Origin: an uncultured Clostridia bacterium
GTDB lineage: Bacteria > Bacillota > Clostridia > TANB77 > CAG-465
Length of the DNA stretch: 47,237 bases
Reading direction: 5' to 3'
Assembly: GCA_947630145.1 (NCBI GenBank)
Contig: CANRGL010000005.1
Coordinates: 1-47,237 of the forward strand
Shown: one piece after another, positions 24,161 through 32,671 of the stretch
Layout: every line of letters begins with the position of its first letter
How positions within the stretch are numbered: the stretch's first letter is position 1
Program-made: the position numbers and the translations under genes
The notes under the pieces: generated by a model
The model's input: the letters and a program-made list of their open reading frames with translations, nothing else
Databases searched by the model: none
What the model was told of the DNA's origin: nothing

Positions 24161-25553
24161 AATATTTAGATCTAGCTTTTTTAGTATATTTGATAATACA
24201 TTAAAAATTACATGGATTGCAATTGTACTAATAATTACTAATTTTGCTATAATAAAGAAAAAAGTATATGAATTTAATTTAAATATAAACATAAATTTAA
24301 CATTAATTATATTCCTTGTAATATTTATAGTTATTGTATTTATATATTATTGTGTTAATTTTTATATATCAAGATTTAAAATACAAGATAATTTAATAGT
24401 TGCTTATAAAAATATTTTTGTAAAAGACAAAAAAGAATTTCTAATAAATAATATAGCCAATGTTTGTATAAGTAAAAATATATTTGAAAAAATATTAAAA
24501 CTTTCTAGAATTAGAATATTTACCAATAGGAAAAATAAGGTATTTTGTGATTTTGAAGTTATAATTAATGATAAAACATTTAATAATTATATTAATCCAA
24601 TGTTTGAAAAATGTAATATTTTTATACATAAAAATAAAGAAAAAAATAAAATAAATTTTAATATTTTTAATATAATAAAACATAGTTTTTTAAGCATTTC
24701 TATCACATCAATAATAATTATAATAAATTTTATTTTATTAGTATTTTCAATGATAAAAGATGGAACTCTTGTAAAAGAAGTATTAACTGACTTTCTTGGA
24801 CTTATAATTACAATATTAGGGTTCGTTTTCCCAGTAATATATAGTGTGTTAAAAAATACTATAAAATATTTAAATTTCAAGATTAGAAGAGATAAATTAA
24901 ATATATATATATCTTATGGAATTTTTACAGTAAAGCAATATATAATCCCTATAAATAAAATAAATGGATTAATAATAGATGTTTCATTACTTTCAAAGAT
25001 TTTTGGTTGTTATAAGTTAAATGTTATAAATTCTGGGATAGGTGATAGAAAAAGTGAGCTTGAAATGTTATTTCCAATTTCAAGAATAAAAAAATGTAGA
25101 GATATATTAAATGTTATTTTACCAGAGTATGATATTACTATGCAGCACAAAAGACAACCATATGAATCGATTATAATAATTGGAGTAAAAATGATAATTT
25201 TTATGCTTATTTTAGTAATACCATTAATTTATATTAATATAAAATTAGCAATATTTATTTCATTATTTTTGTTTTTATTAGTAATAATTTTTTTCTTAAT
25301 AAAAAGAACTATTATTTCTGATAAATATATTTGCGTCATAAATGGAATATTTATTAAACGTATAAAAATTATAAATTATGAAAAAATAGAAAATATAGAA
25401 ATTAAAGAAGGAATAATTTCTAAAAGATTACGATTATATAAAGTATATATTAATATTTTATCAAATATAAAAAATAATAAAATTTCCTCTGGATACATTA
25501 AAGAAAAAGATTTTTATAAAATAATAGGAAATATAGAGAATATAATGTATTAA
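24150..25553 (+). CDS. YdbT-like multi-PH-domain membrane protein
   Basis: A 467-residue protein with membrane segments in pairs (about 15-35 and 47-68; 165-190 and 200-230; 345-385) alternating with three bacterial PH-like (bPH2/DUF304) domains, recognisable by patterns such as YGIFTVKQYIIPINKINGLIID and INGIFIKRIKIINYEKIENIEI. This is the YdbT layout. YdbS-YdbT pairs are membrane proteins of poorly known function; in Bacillus they have been linked to resistance to some bacteriocins. Start overlaps the frameshifted ydbS-like gene. Extremely AT-rich. Confidence 0.75.
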   Translation: MKDKIFRSSFFSIFDNTLKITWIAIVLIITNFAIIKKKVYEFNLNININLTLIIFLVIFIVIVFIYYCVNFYISRFKIQDNLIVAYKNIFVKDKKEFLINNIANVCISKNIFEKILKLSRIRIFTNRKNKVFCDFEVIINDKTFNNYINPMFEKCNIFIHKNKEKNKINFNIFNIIKHSFLSISITSIIIIINFILLVFSMIKDGTLVKEVLTDFLGLIITILGFVFPVIYSVLKNTIKYLNFKIRRDKLNIYISYGIFTVKQYIIPINKINGLIIDVSLLSKIFGCYKLNVINSGIGDRKSELEMLFPISRIKKCRDILNVILPEYDITMQHKRQPYESIIIIGVKMIIFMLILVIPLIYINIKLAIFISLFLFLLVIIFFLIKRTIISDKYICVINGIFIKRIKIINYEKIENIEIKEGIISKRLRLYKVYINILSNIKNNKISSGYIKEKDFYKIIGNIENIMY

Positions 25554-25587
25554 AGGCTTATCTCTTGTATACCAAGAGGTAAGCCTT
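25553..25587 (+). terminator. Strong hairpin without a T-run
   Basis: AAGGCTTA-CTCTTG (from 25553) pairs almost perfectly with CAAGAG-TAAGCCTT (to 25587), loop TATAC. It overlaps the stop codon of the YdbT-like gene. AAAATTC follows, so it is not a classical terminator; it may be a 3' stabiliser. Confidence 0.45.
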
Positions 25588-25767
25588 AAAATTCAAGGAG
25601 ATTATATATAGTTTAAACTTTATCAATAAAGATAAATATCTAATGTTGAATAAGTTAATATCCAACTAATATATAATATGTAAAAAAATAAAAAATTGTT
25701 AATATAAACGAATATATTTTTTTTGATTACATATAGTGTAATAGAAAAGTATAAGGGGGAAAAAATT

Positions 25768-27309
25768 ATGGTAATAAGTGCACAAAGAAAAAAATTAAAC
25801 TTAAATAAATGTTGTATAAATGAAAATATAAGTAAGTGGATAGAGCAAGATATAATAGTGCCAGATACTAAGCCTGATGCACTAAAAATAGTGCATGTAA
25901 ATGTAACACCATATGTATCAGATATAGAAGTAATGGATGGGAGAATAAAAGTAATAGGTAAACTTAATTATTTTATAATATATAAAGTAAATGATGAGGT
26001 ATTCAATACAAGAGGTCTTTTTTCGAGTTGTCCTTTTACAGAGGTATTAGAAGTAAATGGAATAAATAAAGATGTTAATGTAACAGTTGAACCTATAAAT
26101 AAAAATACTATATATGCCCTTCCTAATGAAAGAAAGATATCTGTAAAAGCTGAAATATGTTTTAAAGTAAAAGGAAGATGTACGACAAACGTAGAAATAA
26201 TTAATTCTTTTGATAATGAAGATAATATTGAATGCAAAATGAAAACAGGCTCTTTTAATAATATATTACAAAATAAAAAAAGTATTATTGCATCAAAAGA
26301 TGATGTGATATTACCAAAAGAAGCAGAAGATTTCTTTGAAATATTAGATCTTAATGCTAAAATAATAAATACAGAATTTAAAGAAAGTTATAATAAAGTA
26401 ATGTTAAAAGGTGATATTGAAGTATCTGTTTTGTATTTATCTGAAAATGAAGATAAAAAAGTTAAAAAAGTAAAACTATTAGTTCCATTTTCTGCTATGG
26501 TAGAACTTGACAATATAAATGATAAATCAAAATTTAATATTGAGTATATATTACAAAATTTTGAACTAAAACAAAATACTGATATTACTACAACTAAAAC
26601 AATGTGTGCTGATTATAGAATACTTACAGATGTAACTATGTATGAGATAGAAGATACTGAATATGTAGAGGATTTTTATAGCCAAAATAAAGAGCTTGAA
26701 TATGAAAATTCAAGGGTAGATGTAGTAAAAAAAGATTTTGTTATTAATAAAAATATTGAAGTAAGGGAAACACTTTCAAACATATTGCCTGAAAATACTA
26801 ATGTTGTGTATTATTTACTTGATGTAAATTCAATTACACCAACTGTAAATTCAAATAATAGTGTTCATATAGAAGGAAATGCAAAAGTTAGTATTATAAC
26901 ACAAAATACAGAAAATGGCGATATGGAAACTAAAGTAGTAGATGTACTTGTAAACTCTGATGTTGAATTAGAAAATGTTACATCTGATGCTAAGATTACA
27001 GTTGATATTTCTAATAATGGAGTTAATTTAACCCAAAGTGGAAGAGATATAGAACTTGATATGAATATAATGGTTAAAAACTATATTGAAAACGTTGCTC
27101 CTATAAATATTATTGATAAGATAGATAGCAGTAATTTAGATTTAGGTAATATTGATAGTATGAATATATATATTGTAAAACCTGGTGATACTTTGTGGAA
27201 TATAGCAAAAAAGTATAAAACTAGTATTGAAAAAATACTTAAAACTAACGAGGATATATTAGATCCTGATAATATAAATGTTGGCCAAAAGATATTTGTT
27301 ATAAGGTAA
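25768..27309 (+). CDS. sipL: SipL-like spore coat morphogenesis protein (DUF3794 + LysM)
   Basis: A 513-residue protein. Most of it is made of DUF3794 (SPOCS) units, for example DIIVPDTKPDALKIVHVNVTPYV near residue 30 and later repeats with VDVLVNSDVELENV. The last 48 residues are one LysM domain (IYIVKPGDTLWNIAKKYKTS). This layout is SipL, which binds SpoIVA during coat assembly in C. difficile. ATG 25768 follows AAGGGGGA; an upstream in-frame ATG at 25723 has no site. No signal peptide, as expected for a mother-cell protein. yunB follows after 3 bases. Confidence 0.85.
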   Translation: MVISAQRKKLNLNKCCINENISKWIEQDIIVPDTKPDALKIVHVNVTPYVSDIEVMDGRIKVIGKLNYFIIYKVNDEVFNTRGLFSSCPFTEVLEVNGINKDVNVTVEPINKNTIYALPNERKISVKAEICFKVKGRCTTNVEIINSFDNEDNIECKMKTGSFNNILQNKKSIIASKDDVILPKEAEDFFEILDLNAKIINTEFKESYNKVMLKGDIEVSVLYLSENEDKKVKKVKLLVPFSAMVELDNINDKSKFNIEYILQNFELKQNTDITTTKTMCADYRILTDVTMYEIEDTEYVEDFYSQNKELEYENSRVDVVKKDFVINKNIEVRETLSNILPENTNVVYYLLDVNSITPTVNSNNSVHIEGNAKVSIITQNTENGDMETKVVDVLVNSDVELENVTSDAKITVDISNNGVNLTQSGRDIELDMNIMVKNYIENVAPINIIDKIDSSNLDLGNIDSMNIYIVKPGDTLWNIAKKYKTSIEKILKTNEDILDPDNINVGQKIFVIR

Positions 27310-27312
27310 AAT

Positions 27313-28002
27313 ATGAGAGTAAAATATTATGCTCTTACTCTAAGACAAATGAGTTTAAAAAAATCATTTGTCTTTTTTTTAATATCTTTAATATTTGTGC
27401 TTGTTAGTATAAATATTTATATAAAAAAAATTGAGCCAACTATAAAAACTATATGTTCAAATAATGCAAGGAATATAGCAATAAAATGTTCAAATGAAGC
27501 AATATATAAAAATACTGAAAACATAACATACGATAATCTTATTACAGTAAATAAAGATAGTAGTGGAAAAGTTACATCGCTTAGTGCAAATTCTTCACAA
27601 ATAAATAAACTTACATCTAAAATAGTTAATGATATAGAAAATAATTTACAAGATAATATAGAAAGTAAAATAACAATACCTCTAGGTATGTTTTTTAACG
27701 AAAGTTTTGTAAGTGGATATGGACCAAAGATTAAGATAAAGACCTATCCTATCGGAGATATAAAAGCTGAATTAAAATCTAAATTTGAAAGTGCAGGAAT
27801 TAATCAAACTAGGCATAGCTTAATATTAGAAATTAATGCTGATGTAAGAGTGCTTGCACCATTTGTATCACAAACAGAAGAATATACAAATAGTATTGTT
27901 ATTGCAGAAACAGTAATAGTAAGTGATACACCTTCATCATATTATAACATTACTGGAGTTGAGGGAGTAAATTCAAAAGATACATTAGATTTACTTGAAT
28001 AA
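27313..28002 (+). CDS. yunB: Sporulation protein YunB
   Basis: A 229-residue protein with an N-terminal membrane segment (about 16-37) and the YunB domain: IEPTIKTICSNNARNIAIKCSNEAI, IPLGMFFNESFVSGYGPKIKIKTYPIGD and RHSLILEINADVRVLAPF. YunB is a sigma E-dependent sporulation protein in Bacillus of unclear mechanism. It is placed directly behind sipL, probably in the same transcript, which supports joint mother-cell expression. A terminator follows. Confidence 0.9.
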   Translation: MRVKYYALTLRQMSLKKSFVFFLISLIFVLVSINIYIKKIEPTIKTICSNNARNIAIKCSNEAIYKNTENITYDNLITVNKDSSGKVTSLSANSSQINKLTSKIVNDIENNLQDNIESKITIPLGMFFNESFVSGYGPKIKIKTYPIGDIKAELKSKFESAGINQTRHSLILEINADVRVLAPFVSQTEEYTNSIVIAETVIVSDTPSSYYNITGVEGVNSKDTLDLLE

Positions 28003-28011
28003 ATAAAATAA

Positions 28012-28044
28012 AAATGTATAATCTATTTGACTATACATTTTTTT
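28012..28044 (+). terminator. Terminator of sipL-yunB
   Basis: AAATGTATA (28012-28020) pairs with TATACATTT (28032-28040), followed by T. Confidence 0.8.
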
Positions 28045-28051
28045 GCCTTTT

Positions 28052-28396
28052 TTACATACTTGCATATACAACATTAAAAAGTATCTTTGTAGATTTATAT
28101 AAATTTGGTGCCAACCACGTAGATATATACAACTCGCCGAATCTCATAACAATTGATACAAATATCAATGAATTTATTGTTGGTACCATTTTACCGACAT
28201 CGGCAAAATGGTCAAAGATAGCTATATCACTATTTTTACATGATTTTATTGCTTTAGAAATAACTTTTTTAAAATTACTCCATTTACTATAATTAAGACA
28301 AATCATAAGTTCTCTAGCATATCAAAATTCAACTCCATTTTCATCAATATGCTTAATATCTTCAAATTTTTTATTATTTTTATTTATTTCTTTCAT
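28052..28396 (-). pseudogene. dinD: dinD (DNA damage-inducible protein D), broken
   Basis: On the minus strand the gene begins at ATG 28396, 10 bases after GGAG, and reads KKFEDIKHIDENGVEF, then TGA, then YARELMICLNYSKWSNFKKVI...FDHFADVGKMV. Members of the DinD family have a Trp where the TGA stands (…W-ARE-L), so TGG probably changed to TGA. The copy also ends early: after FADVGKMV (about residue 74) the sequence departs from the family and stops at residue 114, while DinD is about 270 long. The promoter and LexA box (28435-28463) are intact. DinD is an SOS-induced protein linked to RecA in E. coli. Non-functional remnant. Confidence 0.75.
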
Positions 28397-28434
28397 CTAT
28401 ATCATCTCCGTTTTAACATATTTTTATGTTTATA

Positions 28435-28463
28435 ATTATAGAACAATTGTTTGCAATTGTCAA
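28435..28463 (-). promoter_or_regulatory. SOS promoter of dinD with LexA box
   Basis: Minus strand TTGACA (28463-28458), 17-base spacer, TATAAT (28440-28435). GAACAATTGTTT (28441-28452), matching the Gram-positive LexA site GAACnnnnGTTT, fills the spacer next to the -10. The same kind of box lies at recA (39632-39643). Confidence 0.85.
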
Positions 28464-28497
28464 TGATATTTTAAATTTTTATGTTATTAAATAAATA

Positions 28498-28620
28498 CAA
28501 AGTAATTTTATTTCTCTCCTTTAGAACTTATTTAGAGAACAGGACTTTGTCTTGACGGAAGTCCTAACCTCTATGAGTTTTGACCAATGGTACAAAACTT
28601 GGGGGATAATGTAGTATATA
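28498..28620. other. Unexplained structured patch
   Basis: A stretch richer in G and C than its surroundings with two clear inverted repeats: GGACTT...AAGTCC (28542-28564) and AGTTTTG-ACCAATGGTA-CAAAACT (28576-28599), the second containing an inner ACCA/TGGT stem. No long reading frame, no known RNA family recognised. It lies between the dinD promoter and the tRNA-like gene. Confidence 0.4.
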
Positions 28621-28631
28621 TTGAAAATAAA

Positions 28632-28657
28632 AAATACCATCTTTTAAAATGGTATTT
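28632..28657 (-). terminator. Terminator of the tRNA-like gene
   Basis: AAATACCAT (28632-28640) and ATGGTATTT (28649-28657). On the minus strand the stem is followed by a T-rich tail. It lies about 40 bases after the tRNA-like 3' end, as for tRNA-Thr. Confidence 0.75.
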
Positions 28658-28694
28658 ATATATTATGTTTCATAAGTTCGAACAGATATGTCGT

Positions 28695-28860
28695 TGGTGC
28701 TCCTAGAAAGAATTGAACTTTCATCCCCGCTCTTTTAAGTAAAAATATATAATTTAAAAGAATTTACTGCAGTTAAATCCTTCTAAGTATAATAAATAGC
28801 AGTGATACTATTATTATAAATAAATTTACTAACGGTGCATTGCCACTATGCTATAGGAGC
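28695..28860 (-). tRNA. tRNA-like gene interrupted in the anticodon loop
   Basis: Minus strand, 166 bases. Outer parts form a tRNA: acceptor GCTCCTA/TAGGAGC, discriminator A, encoded CCA (28697-28695), D-stem GCAT/ATGC with loop AGTGGCA, anticodon stem CCGTT/AGCGG, T-arm GAAAG-TTCAATT-CTTTC. In place of a 7-base anticodon loop there are 99 bases (28732-28830). This insert starts AGTAAA and ends with its complement TTTACT, and contains two hairpins (AATAATAG...CTATTTATT and AAGGATTTAACTGCAG...CTT), so it would form a three-way junction stacked on the anticodon stem. It could be an intron, a small inserted element, or a tRNA remnant. Amino acid identity cannot be assigned. Confidence 0.6.
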
Positions 28861-28988
28861 AAAAAAAATAAATTAATTAACGTATTATTTATAAACTATA
28901 TAGCTTAATTATACATAGATTAATTATATTTGTCAACAATATGTTAACAATAATAATAATTTTCAAAACATTTAATAGAAATGAGATA

Positions 28989-29017
28989 TTGACATATACC
29001 CCATAGGGGTGTATAAT
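28989..29017 (+). promoter_or_regulatory. csoR-copA promoter with CsoR operator
   Basis: TTGACA (28989-28994), 17-base spacer, TATAAT (29012-29017). The spacer holds the dyad TACCCCATAGGGGTG, typical of CsoR copper operators. Apo-CsoR bound here would block RNA polymerase; copper would release it. Confidence 0.88.
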
Positions 29018-29038
29018 AGTTATATTGAGGTGGAAAAA

Positions 29039-29329
29039 GTGGATAATAATTGCAAAAAGAATACATATAGAAAAGAAGAAGATAAAGCAGATTTAATAAA
29101 AAGATTAAATATTATAGAAGGCCAAATAAGAGGAATTAATAAAATGATTGCAGATGATAGGTATTGTGACGATGTATTAATTCAAATTGCAGCTGTAAGT
29201 AATGCATTAAAAGGAGTAGGAAATAATATACTTGAAAATCATTTAAGAACTTGTGTATCACGTGATATTAAAAATGGAAATGAAGATATAATAAATGATG
29301 TTATGCTTTTAATAAAAAAATTACAATAA
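29039..29329 (+). CDS. csoR: CsoR-family copper-sensing repressor
   Basis: A 96-residue all-helical repressor with DKADLIKRLNIIEGQIRGI and the copper ligands C43 (RYCDDV), H68 and C72 (ENHLRTCV), the W-x-Y-z fingerprint of copper-type CsoR. I start at GTG 29039, which follows GAGGTGG by 6 bases; an in-frame GTG at 29009 overlaps the -10 box and cannot be translated from this promoter. It represses its own operon with copA. Confidence 0.92.
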   Translation: MDNNCKKNTYRKEEDKADLIKRLNIIEGQIRGINKMIADDRYCDDVLIQIAAVSNALKGVGNNILENHLRTCVSRDIKNGNEDIINDVMLLIKKLQ

Positions 29330-29348
29330 AGTAGAAAGGAAAAATTAT

Positions 29349-31871
29349 ATGAAAAAAGAAAAGTTTAATATTACTGGAATGACATGTAGTAGTTGTTCTT
29401 CACATGTTGAAAAAGCTGTAAGTAAATTAAAAGGGATAAAAAATGTTAATGTTAATTTACTTTCTAAAACTATGGTAGTGGAGTATGACGAAAATATTTT
29501 AAATAATGATATAATAATAACGACAGTTAAGGATGCAGGATATGGTGCAAGTATAAATTTAGAAAATTTAAAGGATAATAAAGAAATAAAATATAAGGAT
29601 AAAGATAATGAAACTTTAAAAGGTATGAAGACAAGAGTTATTATATCTGTATGTTTTTTAATACCACTTATGTATCTTGCAATGCATCATATGTTATACG
29701 AAATGTTTAATATACCTATACCAAAGATTATATTAAATATTTTTAGTGGTACTAGTAATGCTATACCTTTTGTTTTTACACAATTTTTGCTATTACTCCC
29801 TATAATATATGTAAATAGAAGCTATTTTTCTGTTGGATTTAAAAGATTAGTTAAATTATCCCCAAATATGGATTCATTAATTGCTATGGGAAGCACGTCT
29901 GCTATCATATATGGATTATTTGCAATTTATATGATAGGTTTTGGTCTAGGGCATAATGATTTTAACTTAGTTCAAAATTATTTAGCTGATATATACTTTG
30001 AATCAGCAGGTACAATTTTAACCCTTATAACTTTTGGAAAATATTTAGAAGAAAAATCAAAGAATAAAACTACAAAAGCAATAGAAAAATTAATAAATTT
30101 AGTACCAGATAAAGTTATAGCTATACGTAATAATAAAGAGATTGAAATTTATTCAAAAGATGTAATAGTAGGTGATGTACTAGTTATAAAACCAGGATCT
30201 AGCATACCAGTAGATGGCGTTATAATAGATGGTACAAGTACAGTTGATGAGTCAAGCATTACAGGAGAGAGTATACCTGTAGAAAAAAATATAAATGATA
30301 ATGTGGTTTCTGGAACAATTAATAAAAGTGGTTATTTTAAGATGAAAGCTTTAAAAGTAGGAGATGATACAACATTAGCTAAGATTATAAAACTTGTTGA
30401 GGAAGCTAGTAATTCAAAAGCTCCTATATCAAAACTTGCTGATAAAGTAAGTTTAGTATTTGTTCCTTGTGTAATAGTAATTTCTCTTTTAGCTTTTATA
30501 TTTTGGATTTTATATGGTAAAAACTTTGAATTTGCATTAAGCATAGGAATCTCTGTTTTAGTAATATCATGTCCGTGTGCGTTAGGTTTAGCAACGCCAG
30601 TTGCTATTATGGTAGGTACTGGAGTTGGAGCAAAAAGAGGAATTTTAATAAAGTCAGCTGAAAGTTTGCAACAGTTAAGTAATATAGATACAGTGGTATT
30701 AGATAAAACTGGTACTTTAACACAAGGTAAGCCAAAAGTTACAGATGTTATTAGTTATATAGATAAAGATAAATTCCTTGAAATTGTTGGTTCACTTGAA
30801 AAAAACTCTGAACATCCATTAGCAGAAGCTATAAATGAAAAAGTAAAGCAAAAAAATATTAGTATAATTACTTCAAAAGATTTTGTTTCTAAGCCTGGTA
30901 GAGGAGTAAAAGCTAAAATAAATAACAAATTATATTTTGGTGGAAATGAAAACTATATTAAAGAAAATCATATTATAATAGATAAAAATTCACAAAGTAC
31001 ATCCGAAAAATTATTATTACAAGGCAAAACTGTATTATATTTTTCAGATGAGAAAAATATAATTGGACTAATTGCTGTATCAGATAGTATAAAATCTAGT
31101 AGTAAAGATTTAATACGCCTTTTGAAAAATAATAATATAGAAAGTGTAATGATTACAGGTGATAATAAAATTGTGGCAAAAAATATAGCTAAAAAACTCG
31201 GTATAAAAAAGGTAATATCTGAGGTATTACCACAACAAAAACAAGAAGAAGTTATAAAACTAAAGCTAACAAAGAAAGTAGCTTTTGTAGGAGATGGAAT
31301 AAATGATAGCCCAGCACTTGCAAGTGCTGACGTTGGTATAGCAATAGGAAGTGGAACTGATATTGCCATAGAATCAGCAGATATTGTTTTGATGAAAGAT
31401 GATTTAACATCTGTATTTACTGCTATAAAATTAAGTAAGGCTACAATTAATAATATAAAATTAAATCTTTTTTGGGCATTTATATACAATATAATAGGAA
31501 TACCAATAGCAGCAGGAGTACTATATATTCCATTTGGATTAAAATTAAATCCAATGATTGGTGCACTTGCTATGAGTTTAAGTTCTGTATGTGTTGTAAC
31601 CAATGCTTTAAGACTTAATAATTTTAAATATAAAATTAAGGAGGAAAATAAAATGGAAGAAATTAAAAAAATAATATATATAGATGGAATGAGTTGTAAT
31701 CATTGTAAAATGAGCGTAGAAAAAGCTTTAGGTGCTATAAGTCAAGTAAAAGAGGTAAATGTAAGTTTAGAAAAGAATAATGCAACTATTAAATTGACTG
31801 AAAATATAGATGATGATGTTATTAAATCAGTAATAGAAGAAGTAGGATTTTCTGTAAAAGAAATAAGATAA
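29349..31871 (+). CDS. copA: Copper-exporting P1B-type ATPase with C-terminal CopZ-like domain
   Basis: An 840-residue copper pump. N-terminal metal-binding domain GMTCSSC (C13, C16), eight membrane segments, TGES (305-308), the metal-transport CPC motif (408-410), DKTGT (phosphorylated D452), SEHPLAEAI (about 486-494) and GDGINDSPAL (about 655). It exports Cu(I) from the cytoplasm using ATP. After the last membrane segment a further heavy-metal domain follows (769-840) with GMSCNHC (C783, C786). That part begins with its own AAGGAGG site and ATG. Induced by copper through CsoR; AGAAAGGA precedes the start, 19 bases after csoR. Confidence 0.95.
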   Translation: MKKEKFNITGMTCSSCSSHVEKAVSKLKGIKNVNVNLLSKTMVVEYDENILNNDIIITTVKDAGYGASINLENLKDNKEIKYKDKDNETLKGMKTRVIISVCFLIPLMYLAMHHMLYEMFNIPIPKIILNIFSGTSNAIPFVFTQFLLLLPIIYVNRSYFSVGFKRLVKLSPNMDSLIAMGSTSAIIYGLFAIYMIGFGLGHNDFNLVQNYLADIYFESAGTILTLITFGKYLEEKSKNKTTKAIEKLINLVPDKVIAIRNNKEIEIYSKDVIVGDVLVIKPGSSIPVDGVIIDGTSTVDESSITGESIPVEKNINDNVVSGTINKSGYFKMKALKVGDDTTLAKIIKLVEEASNSKAPISKLADKVSLVFVPCVIVISLLAFIFWILYGKNFEFALSIGISVLVISCPCALGLATPVAIMVGTGVGAKRGILIKSAESLQQLSNIDTVVLDKTGTLTQGKPKVTDVISYIDKDKFLEIVGSLEKNSEHPLAEAINEKVKQKNISIITSKDFVSKPGRGVKAKINNKLYFGGNENYIKENHIIIDKNSQSTSEKLLLQGKTVLYFSDEKNIIGLIAVSDSIKSSSKDLIRLLKNNNIESVMITGDNKIVAKNIAKKLGIKKVISEVLPQQKQEEVIKLKLTKKVAFVGDGINDSPALASADVGIAIGSGTDIAIESADIVLMKDDLTSVFTAIKLSKATINNIKLNLFWAFIYNIIGIPIAAGVLYIPFGLKLNPMIGALAMSLSSVCVVTNALRLNNFKYKIKEENKMEEIKKIIYIDGMSCNHCKMSVEKALGAISQVKEVNVSLEKNNATIKLTENIDDDVIKSVIEEVGFSVKEIR
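31653..31871 (+). CDS. copZ: CopZ-like copper chaperone, possible internal start in copA
   Basis: Within copA and in the same frame, ATG 31653 has a perfect AAGGAGG (31639-31645) 7 bases before it. Translation from here would give a 72-residue heavy-metal-associated protein with GMSCNHC, the size of a free CopZ copper chaperone. No stop codon separates it from the pump. Either copA and copZ fused by loss of the copA stop, keeping the old start site, or both a fused pump and a free chaperone are made. Inference from sequence; expression unproven. Confidence 0.6.
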   Translation: MEEIKKIIYIDGMSCNHCKMSVEKALGAISQVKEVNVSLEKNNATIKLTENIDDDVIKSVIEEVGFSVKEIR

Positions 31872-31885
31872 AAAGGAGAAATTAA

Positions 31886-32608
31886 ATGTTTAATCAATTT
31901 TCAAGAACTGAATTATTAATTGGAAAAAATGGCTTAGAAAAATTAAATAAATCTAAGGTGGCAATTTTTGGAATAGGTGGAGTAGGTTCTTTTGTTGTAG
32001 AAGGGCTTGTTAGAGCAGGAGTTAATAATTTTATACTAGTAGATAATGATGATGTTAGCATTACAAATATAAATAGACAAATAATAGCTACTACTAAGAC
32101 TATTAATGAACCAAAAGTAGAAGTGGCAAGAAAGAGGATTTTAGATATAAATCCAGATGCAAATGTAGAAATACATAAAGAGTTTTTTACATCTGAAAGT
32201 ACTGGTATTATTGATGAGAGTATAACATATATTATTGATGCCATAGATACTGTAAGCTCAAAAATTGAACTTGTTCTAAAGGCAAAAAAATTAAATATTC
32301 CTATTATATCTAGTATGGGAACAGGTAATAAGCTAGATCCTACAAGGTTTGAAGTATCAGATATATATAAAACTAGTGTATGTCCATTAGCTAAAGTTAT
32401 GAGAAAAGAGTTAAAGAAAAGAAACATTGATAAACTAAAAGTTGTATATTCAAAAGAAGATCCAATCAAGAGTTATGCTGTAAATGAGAGTGATAATCTT
32501 AGTAAAACTAAAGCTAGAGTGCCTGGAAGTATATCTTTTGTGCCTTCTGTCGCAGGATTAATCATAGCAAGCGAAGTTGTAAAAGATATAATATATGGCA
32601 ATATATAA
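31886..32608 (+). CDS. tcdA: tRNA threonylcarbamoyladenosine dehydratase
   Basis: A 240-residue E1-like enzyme of the ThiF/MoeB/HesA group: nucleotide-binding FGIGGVGSFVVEGLVRAG (29-46), NINRQ (catalytic Arg and Gln), AIDTVSSK. Length and the ending RVPGSISFVPSVAGLIIASEVVKD fit TcdA (CsdL), which cyclises t6A in tRNA to ct6A. No zinc-binding CxxC pairs of MoeB/ThiF. It follows copA by 14 bases with AAAGGAG, so it may share the copper operon transcript. Confidence 0.88.
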   Translation: MFNQFSRTELLIGKNGLEKLNKSKVAIFGIGGVGSFVVEGLVRAGVNNFILVDNDDVSITNINRQIIATTKTINEPKVEVARKRILDINPDANVEIHKEFFTSESTGIIDESITYIIDAIDTVSSKIELVLKAKKLNIPIISSMGTGNKLDPTRFEVSDIYKTSVCPLAKVMRKELKKRNIDKLKVVYSKEDPIKSYAVNESDNLSKTKARVPGSISFVPSVAGLIIASEVVKDIIYGNI

Positions 32609-32609
32609 A

Positions 32610-32651
32610 AAAACAAGAACAAAAGTAATTTATTATTTTTGTTCTTGTTTT
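32610..32651. terminator. Bidirectional terminator
   Basis: AAAACAAGAACAAAA (32610-32624) pairs with TTTTTGTTCTTGTTTT (32636-32651) between the convergent tcdA and collagen-like genes. Confidence 0.85.
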
Positions 32652-32671
32652 AATTTAAAGTAATGTTAATA

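Noticed and set aside
28014..28292. A 92-residue plus-strand frame over the dinD remnant
   Set aside because: It starts in the yunB terminator, has no ribosome binding site, and lies opposite the recognisable DinD-like sequence.
28320..28330. In-frame TGA in dinD as selenocysteine or recoded Trp
   Set aside because: No SECIS-like need at a Trp position, and the genome uses TGG for Trp and TGA as the IS66 transposase stop.
29009..29038. Longer start of csoR at GTG 29009
   Set aside because: That codon overlaps the -10 box of the promoter; GTG 29039 has a proper ribosome binding site.
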